Assembly: GCA_025449435.1 (NCBI GenBank)
Contig: JANWJO010000059.1
Location: 1 to 9,916, forward strand
Source of the DNA: Chloroflexota bacterium
Lineage (GTDB): Bacteria; Chloroflexota; UBA4733
Direction: 5' to 3'
Length of the DNA stretch: 9,916 nt
In this document: piece after piece, positions 4,305 through 9,916 of the stretch
Layout of the letters: each line of letters opens with the position of its first letter
Position numbering within the stretch: position 1 is the stretch's first letter
The notes under the pieces: model-generated
Database searches by the model: none
The model's input: only the letters and a program-made list of their open reading frames with translations
What the model was told of the DNA's origin: nothing
Program-made: the position numbers and the translations under genes

Positions 4305-4361
4305 GTGCCTTACACGTGCGGGAGTGCCTTACGCCTGTGGGAGTGCCTTACGCCTACACAC
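4305..4361. repeat. three 19-bp direct repeats (iteron-like)
   Basis: Units begin at 4305, 4324 and 4343, each GTGCCTTAC(A/G)C followed by a more variable end; units 1 and 2 both finish with GGGA. A degenerate unit (GCGCCTAACGCCT, 11 of 13 matching) precedes them at 4285. Exact 19-bp phasing keeps the sites near the same DNA face every two turns. This is typical of initiator iterons or cooperative repressor sites. Confidence 0.65.
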
Positions 4362-4457
4362 AGGGTGGAGTGTCCCTCCTGGCGCCCCTCGGCTGAAGGC
4401 GAGGCGACCATCCCCGTATGCCGGGGTAGGTGTTGTGGACAGTTTACCCATATACCA

Positions 4458-4486
4458 TTGCATGTTGCACCCATATTGTGTAGCAT
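4458..4486 (+). promoter_or_regulatory. weak candidate rightward promoter
   Basis: TTGCAT, 17-bp spacer, TAGCAT. Only partial matches to -35 and -10, but correct spacing and position for the 4809 gene. A TTGACA at 4706-4711 has no acceptable -10 box. Confidence 0.25.
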
Positions 4487-4586
4487 GCAAGCAGTATTCG
4501 CATCATGCGAAGCAGCCAAGCGTAAGCAAGCGAGCATGCAAGCCTGGCAGCGACAAGCAGGCGGTGATGCTTCGGCCCGAAAGCAG
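4482..4586. repeat. cluster of short direct repeats
   Basis: AGCATGCAAGC occurs exactly at 4482-4492 and 4533-4543. AAGCAG occurs at 4489, 4510, 4555 and 4581. A TTCGCA/TGCGAA dyad lies between them. The density suggests protein binding sites near an origin or control region. Confidence 0.4.
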
Positions 4587-4808
4587 GCGTGCGGCAGTGG
4601 GAGGTACTTGCCTCTCAAAATACCCCTTTCTTGGACCTTTTCCCACCCGCCTGACACCCATTTATAGTCCTCCTGGCAGCAATTCTTGACGCCGTTGCGG
4701 ACGCCTTGACAGCACGGTGGAGGTGGCCGGTGAATGTGCTACGCTATGAGTAGGCCCTCAACCTAAGCTGCGTCATAGTCCACTGGCCCCACGGCCAAGG
4801 AGTGTATG

Positions 4809-5630
4809 ATGCGCTTTCTGACGAAGTTGGCTGGCTGGCTGCGCTGGCTGGAAGACTTCATTTCCCTCGTAAGCGGCCCCGTCCTGGTTGCGGGCCTGTC
4901 CATTGGCGTCATCTCCCTGTTGACTGACGGCAAACTGCTTCTCAATGCCCCGGTGCTGCTGTATATTTGGGCGGGCGCCCAAACGGTCGGTGTAGACGCC
5001 TACACTGTCGTCGTGTGGGACAATGCGGCCCGCGCCTTCCGTGCCGGGAAGTATGGCGGTGCGCTGGTACTGGCTGCCTTCGGGTGTGTCTTGGCCTACG
5101 TCGGGTTTGTGGCGGCGCAAGTCTTTTCCATGCAACAAACCTACGGTATGACCGTCTCCCAGGCGTTAGGCACCCTTGGTATGTCGCCCCTTGCGTGGCT
5201 GTACCAGCGCAACGGCCTTGCAATATTCTTGGTTATAGTCTTCGCCGTCACCCGCGCCTACATTGGGCAGGAGACGAAGACGGTCCAACAGCTTGAGGAG
5301 GAGGCCCAACTTGAAGAAGCCCGCCTCAAGGTGAAGGCCCGACTCGCCCCGTTGAAGCGGCAGGCGGGCGAGGACTTCGGAGAGAAGGCGGGCAAGTTGT
5401 GGAAGGCTGCCAAGCGCCGGGTGACACACCAAGATGAGTCACCCGCCGAAGCGCCCACCCTCACCCTTGTCCCTTCGTCCGCCGAAGTGGCTGCCCGCGA
5501 ATTGTGGCGCCCCGGCATGACAGGCTACAAGCTGCACCAAGTCGCCAAGGCGGCGGGTGTTGCCCTGTCGAAGTCGTCCGCCGACAAGTGGGCGGCTGTC
5601 CTGGCGAAAGAAAAGTCCTCGGCTGCCTAG
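4809..5630 (+). CDS. polytopic membrane protein with coiled coil and C-terminal HTH-like segment, 273 aa
   Basis: Hydrophobic segments at about residues 17-38, 46-66, 83-106 and 136-151 indicate three or four membrane passes. They are followed by an acidic/basic coiled coil (about 153-182), a Lys/Arg-rich linker, a Pro/Thr-rich stretch (207-223) and a compact C-terminal segment (about 224-268). In that segment ELWRPGMTGYKLHQVAKAAGV and SKSSADKWAAVLAKEK suggest a small helical, perhaps winged or tri-helical, domain. A DNA-tethering membrane protein is one reading, a superinfection or lysis regulator another; I do not recognise the family. ATG codons occur at 4806 and 4809. The SD AAGGAG is three bases from the first and six from the second, so 4809 is preferred. 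It is preceded by the repeat-rich divergent region and followed by a second repeat-rich gap. Confidence 0.72.
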   Translation: MRFLTKLAGWLRWLEDFISLVSGPVLVAGLSIGVISLLTDGKLLLNAPVLLYIWAGAQTVGVDAYTVVVWDNAARAFRAGKYGGALVLAAFGCVLAYVGFVAAQVFSMQQTYGMTVSQALGTLGMSPLAWLYQRNGLAIFLVIVFAVTRAYIGQETKTVQQLEEEAQLEEARLKVKARLAPLKRQAGEDFGEKAGKLWKAAKRRVTHQDESPAEAPTLTLVPSSAEVAARELWRPGMTGYKLHQVAKAAGVALSKSSADKWAAVLAKEKSSAA

Positions 5631-5649
5631 TGGCCGGGTGACTCGTCCT

Positions 5650-5719
5650 AACTCCCCTCGCTTCTTCACCCACCCATTCGCCCCAACTCCCTTCGCTTCC
5701 TCCCCCACCTATTCACCCG
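5650..5719. repeat. two 35-bp tandem repeats
   Basis: Units 5650-5684 and 5685-5719 match at 29 of 35 positions (both begin AACTCCC and contain CGCTTC and ATTC). They are pyrimidine-rich on the plus strand and lie just after the membrane-protein gene. Confidence 0.65.
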
Positions 5720-5769
5720 ACTACGCTTCCCCGCCTGGTTTTATGCCGGTTGGGCGAGTAGTCGGGTGA
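5713..5769. repeat. 12-bp inverted repeat linking the two tandem arrays
   Basis: TCACCCGACTAC (5713-5724) and GTAGTCGGGTGA (5758-5769) are exact complements 33 bases apart. The right arm is also the head of the 36-bp repeat. No U-tract follows, so it is not an obvious terminator. Confidence 0.55.
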
Positions 5770-5841
5770 CATAGGCTGACGAACGCTTGCTGCCTAGTCG
5801 GGCCATATACCCTGACGCTTCCTTGCTACATAGTCGGGTGA
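5759..5841. repeat. 36-bp tandem repeat, two full units and a partial third
   Basis: TAGTCGGG recurs at 5759, 5795 and 5831, exactly 36 bp apart. The two full units match at 25 of 36 positions. The third copy, TAGTCGGGTGA, supplies the GGGTGA that acts as SD for the next gene. They may be regulator sites for the late genes. Confidence 0.6.
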
Positions 5842-5846
5842 ATAGT

Positions 5847-6296
5847 ATGATGGGTGACTTGCTGTTTTACAAAGCCTCGGACGCCCTTGAGTGGGTTATT
5901 GCTTTGGGCACCGCCGGGCCATTCGCCCACGTCGCCATTGACATAGGCGGGGGAAGGGTAGTCGAAGCGGTGCCGGGTGGTATACGCCTTGGCCCGCCGA
6001 CTGACAGCCGCCCTATTCGGTACACCACCCGCCCCCTCCCCCTGCGCCTCTCCGGCGCCCTCAACTGGCTGCGCCAACAGGTGGGCCACCCCTACGGCTG
6101 GGAAGACATTGTGGGTGACGTACTCCGTGTCTTCGGGCTGCCCGTCTTCTGGTTGCCGCCCTCCAACGCCTACGACTGTAGTGACTTGGCCGTGCGCTTT
6201 CTCGCCCGCGTCAACCCGCGCCTCGTCGGCCCCCTCGCCCGCAACCCGCGCCTTGTCTCACCTAACCAACTCGCCCGACGTTTAGGAGTCAAATAA
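5847..6296 (+). CDS. circularly permuted NlpC/P60-like (YiiX/YaeF-type) cysteine hydrolase, 149 aa
   Basis: It opens GDLLFYKASDALEW, has AHVAI with His28, GRVVEA with Glu40, then a helical stretch and YDCSDLAVRFL with Cys111. In canonical NlpC/P60 enzymes the Cys precedes the His. Here His and the polar residue come first and Cys last, the order of the permuted papain-fold group (YiiX, YaeF, LRAT-like). Such enzymes cleave peptides, amides or thioesters; in a phage late cluster a cell-wall or virion-associated hydrolase is plausible but not shown. An in-frame ATG at 5787 runs through the 36-bp repeats and has no SD. ATG 5847 lies five bases after GGGTGA, and the adjacent ATG 5850 is also possible. 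No signal peptide. The next gene starts one base after its stop. Confidence 0.7.
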   Translation: MMGDLLFYKASDALEWVIALGTAGPFAHVAIDIGGGRVVEAVPGGIRLGPPTDSRPIRYTTRPLPLRLSGALNWLRQQVGHPYGWEDIVGDVLRVFGLPVFWLPPSNAYDCSDLAVRFLARVNPRLVGPLARNPRLVSPNQLARRLGVK

Positions 6297-6297
6297 C

Positions 6298-6714
6298 ATG
6301 GCAAACGCCACCGCGAAGGTGCTGGCCGACGACGTACTCAACTGGGTGAAGGGCACCGCCTTCCCCGCCGCCCCGGCCAACCTCTACATCGCCCTCCTCA
6401 CGGCTGTCCCAACGAAGAATGACGGCACCGGCCTCGCCGAAGTCTCTGGAAGTTCCTACGCCCGGCAGGCGGTGGCCTCCTCAGCGTGGGGTGCCATTGC
6501 CCTCAATGCCGACAACATCCACGACCAAATAAGCAACTCCAACGCCATCACCTTCCCTGCCGTTACCACGACTTCCTACACCGTGGTTGGTGTCGCCATC
6601 TACGACGCCCTGACGGCGGGCAACCTGCTGTGGTACGCCAGCGTGACTTCCCAGGCGGTGGCCGTGGGCAACCAGTACAGCATTGCGGCAGCCGCCCTCG
6701 TCCTCGAAATGTAG
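6298..6714 (+). CDS. phage tail/virion structural protein (tail-fibre type), 138 aa
   Basis: ANLYIALLTAVPTKNDGTGLAEVSGSSYARQAV at about residues 26-58, then NAITFPAVTTTSYTVVGVAIYDALTAGNLLWYASVTSQAVAVGNQYSI at 75-122. This matches a recurrent phage pattern: LY(V/I)ALLTAxP, SYARQ, F...V.GVAIYDA..GNLLWY, AV..G. Such proteins are usually annotated as tail-fibre or head/tail decoration proteins. It is beta-rich, low in charge and without Cys or membrane segments. ATG at 6298 has TAGGAG nine bases upstream and is one base after the hydrolase stop, so the two are probably co-translated. It is followed at 18 bp by the large repeat-containing fibre gene. Confidence 0.72.
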   Translation: MANATAKVLADDVLNWVKGTAFPAAPANLYIALLTAVPTKNDGTGLAEVSGSSYARQAVASSAWGAIALNADNIHDQISNSNAITFPAVTTTSYTVVGVAIYDALTAGNLLWYASVTSQAVAVGNQYSIAAAALVLEM

Positions 6715-6732
6715 CCTGGAAGGGGCAATGAC

Positions 6733-8628
6733 ATGGCCCTTTCCTACGTGCGTCGGGCGGGCAGCGCCAGTGGCGTCACCACCGTCACCAGCTTCAACGT
6801 CCCCATTTCGACGGCCACCACAGGTGGCGACCTCCTCATTGTGACGGTGGGCTGCTGCAACGTCGGTGACACCAACAACGTCAGCAGCATCACCGACACC
6901 AAGGGCAATACCTACGTCTCCGGCGGTTTCACCGTTGACCCCGGCCAGAATACGCTGGCGGCGGTGTGGTACTGCGCCAACAGCACCGCCCTCACCACCA
7001 GTGACCACCTCACCGTCACCCTCACGTCGGCCCTCCTCGGCTTCGGCCAGCTTTGGAGTGCGAGTGTTGACGAGGCGAGTGGCGCGGCCACCAGCAGCGT
7101 CACGGACGGCAGCCAGGGCAAAAACAGCCAAACCGGCGCGACGTGGAACACCGGCACCGGCGTCGCCACCACCAATGCCAATGACCTCCTGTGGGCAGGC
7201 TTCTGCACCAACCAGGGCCTTCCCTTCGCCCTCGTCAATGCGGACAGCACCCCCGCAAGTGGCTGGAACACCCTCACCCAACTCTCCGGTGGCGGTAACG
7301 GGGCGGGCGCGGCCTACCAAGTTGTCAGCGCCACCGGCACCGACAAGGGTGGCGGAACGGCCACGGCCACCAACAACGGCACCAGTGCCGTCTTCGTCGC
7401 CTTCAAGGCGGCGGCTGGTGGCAGCACCGTCAACGGCAGCGCCACGCTGGTTGGGCAGGGTGTCCTAAGTGCCCTGGTTGATGACGCCATCGGCCAAGGC
7501 GTCCTCTTGGACGCCCCCAACGTCATCATTGCCCAGGGCCTCTCTCTACAGGGCAACAGCGCCCTTGCCGTCAACGCTCACCCCCTCATGGGCAACGGCG
7601 TCCTCACCGTCGCCCCCACCCTCCTCCTGGCCCCGGCCACGGCGCAGGCCAACGGTGCCCTCGCTGTCTCGGCCACCCTGCTGACGGCAGGTGACAGCAC
7701 CACCGGCAATGGCACACTAGGCGAGTCGGCCCAACTTCTCACCAGTGCCATCCTGGCTGCCAACGCCGCCCAAGCGGAGTCGGCCCGTCTGCTGGCTCCG
7801 GCCACCTTGCAGGGCAACGGGGTCCTTGTCGCCACCGGCTTCGCCAACGCGGCCAGCCTTATTGGCAACGGCGTCCTCTCGGTTGCGGCGCGCATCCTTG
7901 CGGCGGTTTCCCTCCCCGCCGCGAGTGTCGTCAACGCTGCGGCCACGCTGCTTGCCAACCCGTCCCTGCCGGGTAGTGGGGCCATTGGTGAGGCTGCCGT
8001 CATTGACGCCGGGGCCACCCTCCCAGGCAGCGGCAACCTCCAAGCGTCGTCCACCAACAATGTCTTCCTGGTTGCCAACGCGGTGCTGACGGCCACGGCC
8101 ACCGTCCTGTCCCACGCTTCGGACCAGGCAGCGGGCGTCCTCGACGCGGCAGCCCAGGTGCTTACCCACCCCTCCCTGGTGGGCAACAGCATCCTACTGG
8201 CCTTCAAGACGGTCCCGCCCCTCAGCGCGGTTGCCAGCCTTGTCCAAAAGCTGGCGGCTGCCTTCGCGGACGTGGCAAAGCTGGCTGCCACCTTCGCCGC
8301 CCCTGTCCTCAAGCTGTCCGCAACATTTGCCAGGAGTGTGTCAGTGGCGAACCCCAACAGCACCATCACCGTCACCATGACGGTGAAGGACAACACTGGC
8401 GCGCTGCAAAGCAACCTCTCAGCGGCGGCTGTCACCGTCACCTTCCCTGACGGCAGCACCAGCAGCTTCACCCTCGCGGGCGGGCAAGTGACCAACCTCG
8501 GCAGCGGCCAGTACAGCATTACCTACACCACCAAGGGCATAGGTGAGTGCTTAGAGGAGTGGACCTTCACGGCAGCGGACGGGGTGACGAAGGGAGACTT
8601 CCGCAATGTCACGCCAGTTTCATACTGA
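6733..8628 (+). CDS. repeat-rich fibre/adhesin-like virion protein, 631 aa
   Basis: Four regions are visible. Residues 1-227 form a beta-sandwich-like domain (SSITDTKGNTYVSGG, AAVWYCANSTALTTSDHLTVTL) of a type found in phage surface proteins. Residues about 235-490 carry roughly 15 copies of a 17-18-residue unit built on (G/A)(N/S)G(V/A)L...A.LL, with GNGVL exact at 287, 361 and 378; this suggests a repetitive beta solenoid or fibre shaft. Residues 506-533 have three KL(A/S)A(A/T)FA units 10-11 residues apart. Residues 540-631 look Ig-like (TITVTMTVKDNTG, TVTFPDGSTSSF, GQYSITYTTKG, W.FTAADG). The protein is Ala/Gly/Thr/Ser-rich with very few Lys/Arg. ATG 6733 has GGAAGGGG seven bases upstream. 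A receptor-binding or decoration role is inferred. Its end overlaps the next gene by 23 bases. Confidence 0.72.
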   Translation: MALSYVRRAGSASGVTTVTSFNVPISTATTGGDLLIVTVGCCNVGDTNNVSSITDTKGNTYVSGGFTVDPGQNTLAAVWYCANSTALTTSDHLTVTLTSALLGFGQLWSASVDEASGAATSSVTDGSQGKNSQTGATWNTGTGVATTNANDLLWAGFCTNQGLPFALVNADSTPASGWNTLTQLSGGGNGAGAAYQVVSATGTDKGGGTATATNNGTSAVFVAFKAAAGGSTVNGSATLVGQGVLSALVDDAIGQGVLLDAPNVIIAQGLSLQGNSALAVNAHPLMGNGVLTVAPTLLLAPATAQANGALAVSATLLTAGDSTTGNGTLGESAQLLTSAILAANAAQAESARLLAPATLQGNGVLVATGFANAASLIGNGVLSVAARILAAVSLPAASVVNAAATLLANPSLPGSGAIGEAAVIDAGATLPGSGNLQASSTNNVFLVANAVLTATATVLSHASDQAAGVLDAAAQVLTHPSLVGNSILLAFKTVPPLSAVASLVQKLAAAFADVAKLAATFAAPVLKLSATFARSVSVANPNSTITVTMTVKDNTGALQSNLSAAAVTVTFPDGSTSSFTLAGGQVTNLGSGQYSITYTTKGIGECLEEWTFTAADGVTKGDFRNVTPVSY

Positions 8629-8986
8629 CCCCGTAACGGGTGACAAGCTGACGAACCTAGAGTTTGCCACCCGCCAGTTGCAAGTCTTCCTCCGCACCCC
8701 CTGGTTCATGGCTGCCTTCAACCTCATCACGTTTGCCTGCCTCCTCCTCGGCTGGCTGGTAGGGTGGAACACCTTTGCGTCCTGGCTGGCCGTCGTCGTG
8801 GAGTGGGCGGTGGGCACCTACATGTTTGGGCAAACGGGCAGGGACGCCACCTACATTCGCCGCATTGCCCACCTGGAAGAAGTCAATGAGGCGCAGATGC
8901 GCCACTTGGAGGCGTTAGTTGCCCACTCGACACGCGACGCGCCTGGACTTGACGCCCCTCAAGCACAACCCCGTTGCTTTCGCTGA
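8606..8986 (+). CDS. holin-like/DUF1003-like two-helix membrane protein, 126 aa
   Basis: After a polar N-terminus (about 30 residues) come PWFMAAFNLITFACLLLGWLVGWN and FASWLAVVVEWAVGTYMFG, two hydrophobic segments at about 32-54 and 57-76. Then follow GQTGRDATYIRRIAHLEEVNEAQMRHLEALV, an amphipathic coiled-coil-like helix, and a polar tail. The order of two membrane helices, a polar QxxRD turn and a cytoplasmic coil resembles DUF1003 membrane proteins and also fits a class II holin. Placement next to virion genes and the terminase favours lysis, but no endolysin lies beside it apart from the papain-fold hydrolase upstream. ATG 8606 has GGGAG nine bases upstream and lies inside the end of the fibre gene. 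Its last 68 bases overlap the terminase frame. Confidence 0.62.
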   Translation: MSRQFHTDPVTGDKLTNLEFATRQLQVFLRTPWFMAAFNLITFACLLLGWLVGWNTFASWLAVVVEWAVGTYMFGQTGRDATYIRRIAHLEEVNEAQMRHLEALVAHSTRDAPGLDAPQAQPRCFR

Positions 8987-9916
8987 GAAGCTGCTGACCA
9001 ACCCGGACGGCAGCCCCTTCATTCCGCACACCACGCAGGCCGAAGTCCTCCAAGGCGTGCAGCGTCATACCACCCTCGTCACCGGGCGCCAGTGGGGCAA
9101 GAGTGTGGGGCTGGCAGCCTACGCCACCTATTTTGGCACCACCCACGCCAACCGCCAGGTGTATATTTTCGGCCCGACGCTTGACCAAGCCAAAATTATT
9201 ATGGGCGAAGTCATGCGCTTCTTCCGCAAACCCTCGCCGCTGGCCGTCTTGGTGGACGGCAAAATAAAAGAATTCCCCTTCCCCACCTTCAAGTTGCACA
9301 ATGGCACCGAGTTTCATGCGCGCGGCGCCAACTCGCCGCAGTACATTCGCGGCCACCGCGCCCACCTGGGTATTGTAGATGAAGCGGCCTTTGTCAAGAA
9401 TGGGGTCATTGGCGACGCCATTGAACCCATGTTTACGGTGACGGGCCAGGAAGACGGCAGCGCCCTCATCCTCACCAGCACCCCCTTCGGCCAGGGGGAG
9501 TTTTACGACGCCATAGAAAGCTGCAAAGCGGGCCAGGGTGCCTACTTCCACTTCACCAGCTTCGACAACCCCTTTGCCGACAAAGCCTTCTTGGAGAGGC
9601 AAAAATTACGGTACGGGGAGTATTCTCTCCGCTGGCGCACGGAATATTTGGGCGAGTTTCCTGACAACGACTTGGCCGTGTTTCCCTGGCAGGACATTGA
9701 GTGGGCCTACACCCACTACCCCCACACGGACAAAGAGACGGGCCAGCACGACTTCCCGGTGGCCCCACAGCGCGGCCACAAATATGTGCAGGGTGTTGAC
9801 CTCGCCAACCGCAGCGACTTCTTCGTGTCCACCATCCTCGACGTGTCCAACCCCCTCTTGGCTGCCCTGGTGCATATGGACCGTCACCAGCAGAAGGGGT
9901 ACACCTTCTACAAGCA
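8919..9916 (+). CDS. terL: terminase large subunit (N-terminal part; runs off the window)
   Basis: ATP-driven DNA packaging motor and headful/cohesive-end nuclease. About 332 residues are visible. The ATPase has Walker A GRQWGKS (56-62), Walker B LGIVDEAAF with Asp154/Glu155, and coupling motif TSTPFG (186-191). The nuclease domain begins with QGVDLANRSDF (291-301), Asp294 being the expected first metal ligand of the RNase H-like fold. The frame opens after a TAG at 8916-8918. The first start is TTG 8919-8921 with a perfect SD, GGAGG, six bases upstream. No ATG occurs before residue 95, too far in because it would remove Walker A, and a second TTG at 8949 has no SD. The N-terminal LTPLKHNPVAFAEKLL is normal for the family. 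The 68-base overlap with the membrane-protein gene is long but supported by the SD. The remaining nuclease Asp residues lie outside. Confidence 0.92.
   Translation, partial: MPTRHATRLDLTPLKHNPVAFAEKLLTNPDGSPFIPHTTQAEVLQGVQRHTTLVTGRQWGKSVGLAAYATYFGTTHANRQVYIFGPTLDQAKIIMGEVMRFFRKPSPLAVLVDGKIKEFPFPTFKLHNGTEFHARGANSPQYIRGHRAHLGIVDEAAFVKNGVIGDAIEPMFTVTGQEDGSALILTSTPFGQGEFYDAIESCKAGQGAYFHFTSFDNPFADKAFLERQKLRYGEYSLRWRTEYLGEFPDNDLAVFPWQDIEWAYTHYPHTDKETGQHDFPVAPQRGHKYVQGVDLANRSDFFVSTILDVSNPLLAALVHMDRHQQKGYTFYK

Larger units (their letters stand above)
4176..4808. other. non-coding divergent region
   Basis: This stretch separates the leftward promoter from the first rightward gene. Open frames exist on both strands here, but they are Cys/His/Pro/Arg-rich, lack SD-supported starts and cross the repeats, so I read it as non-coding. 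It holds an AT-rich start, three 19-bp direct repeats (4305-4361), small GC hairpins (for example CCCCG/CGGGG near 4413-4427), a cluster of AGCATGCAAGC and AAGCAG words (4482-4586), a TTCGCA-TCA-TGCGAA dyad (4498-4512) and one weak rightward promoter. Confidence 0.55.

Noticed and set aside
4216..4689. Open frames on both strands in the divergent region (up to 157 codons)
   Set aside because: Compositions are atypical (Cys/His/Pro/Arg-rich), starts lack SDs and they run through the 19-bp repeats; best explained by GC-rich non-coding DNA.
5759..5841. 36-bp repeats as a CRISPR array
   Set aside because: Units abut without spacers, diverge at 11 of 36 positions, and no cas genes are present.
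6481..7320. 279-codon minus-strand frame across the tail and fibre genes
   Set aside because: Spans two well-supported plus-strand genes and a gene boundary; low-complexity Gly/Ala/Val composition.
7578..8519. 313-codon minus-strand frame inside the fibre gene
   Set aside because: Antisense shadow of a GC-rich repetitive gene; no SD, and the plus-strand frame has a good SD and recognisable domains.

Overview
The window looks like part of a GC-rich tailed double-stranded DNA phage (or a prophage of one). The firmest anchor is the right edge, which carries the N-terminal two thirds or so of a large terminase subunit: Walker A GRQWGKS, Walker B GIVDEA, motif TST and the first nuclease Asp in GVDLA. 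The genes before it read as a fibre/adhesin, a tail-type protein, a holin-like membrane protein and a papain-fold hydrolase. No host marker, tRNA, integrase or transposase is visible, so the host cannot be named.

Layout. Positions 1-4175 hold a leftward (minus-strand) early/accessory block. It starts at a near-consensus sigma70-type promoter (-10 at 4147-4152, -35 at 4170-4175, 17-bp spacer). Reading leftwards, it has a 71-aa protein, a structured leader, a 70-aa protein bracketed by a 16-bp inverted repeat and a (TTGG)7 microsatellite, and a rho-independent terminator (3294-3330). Next come a 216-aa protein with a conserved-looking HDxxGH motif, an HhH-GPD (DNA glycosylase-fold) protein, a 109-aa protein, and six very small proteins packed end to start. 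Four of those five junctions are ATGA/GTGA overlaps whose Shine-Dalgarno (SD) sequence is encoded in the last codons of the upstream gene. SD placement shows that several real starts are GTG, or internal ATGs, rather than the longest possible start.

Positions 4176-4808 form a non-coding divergent region with three 19-bp direct repeats (possibly a degenerate fourth) and a cluster of short repeats. An origin or operator array is the most economical reading. The rightward block begins at 4809 with a membrane protein carrying a coiled coil and a small C-terminal helical (HTH-like) segment. A second repeat-rich gap (5631-5846) has 35-bp and 36-bp tandem repeats and a 12-bp inverted repeat. Then come, tightly packed, a circularly permuted NlpC/P60-like protein, a tail-type protein, a 631-aa fibre/adhesin with about 15 copies of an 18-residue repeat, a two-helix membrane protein, and the terminase from a TTG start.

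How it fits together: the right block is a virion assembly/lysis module entering the packaging genes. The left block is probably early host-takeover or DNA-metabolism genes. The least ordinary pieces are the HDxxGH protein paired with the HhH-GPD protein (a possible nucleotide or base modification or repair pair), and the 3294-3713 segment, whose inverted repeats can form mutually exclusive RNA folds around one small gene.
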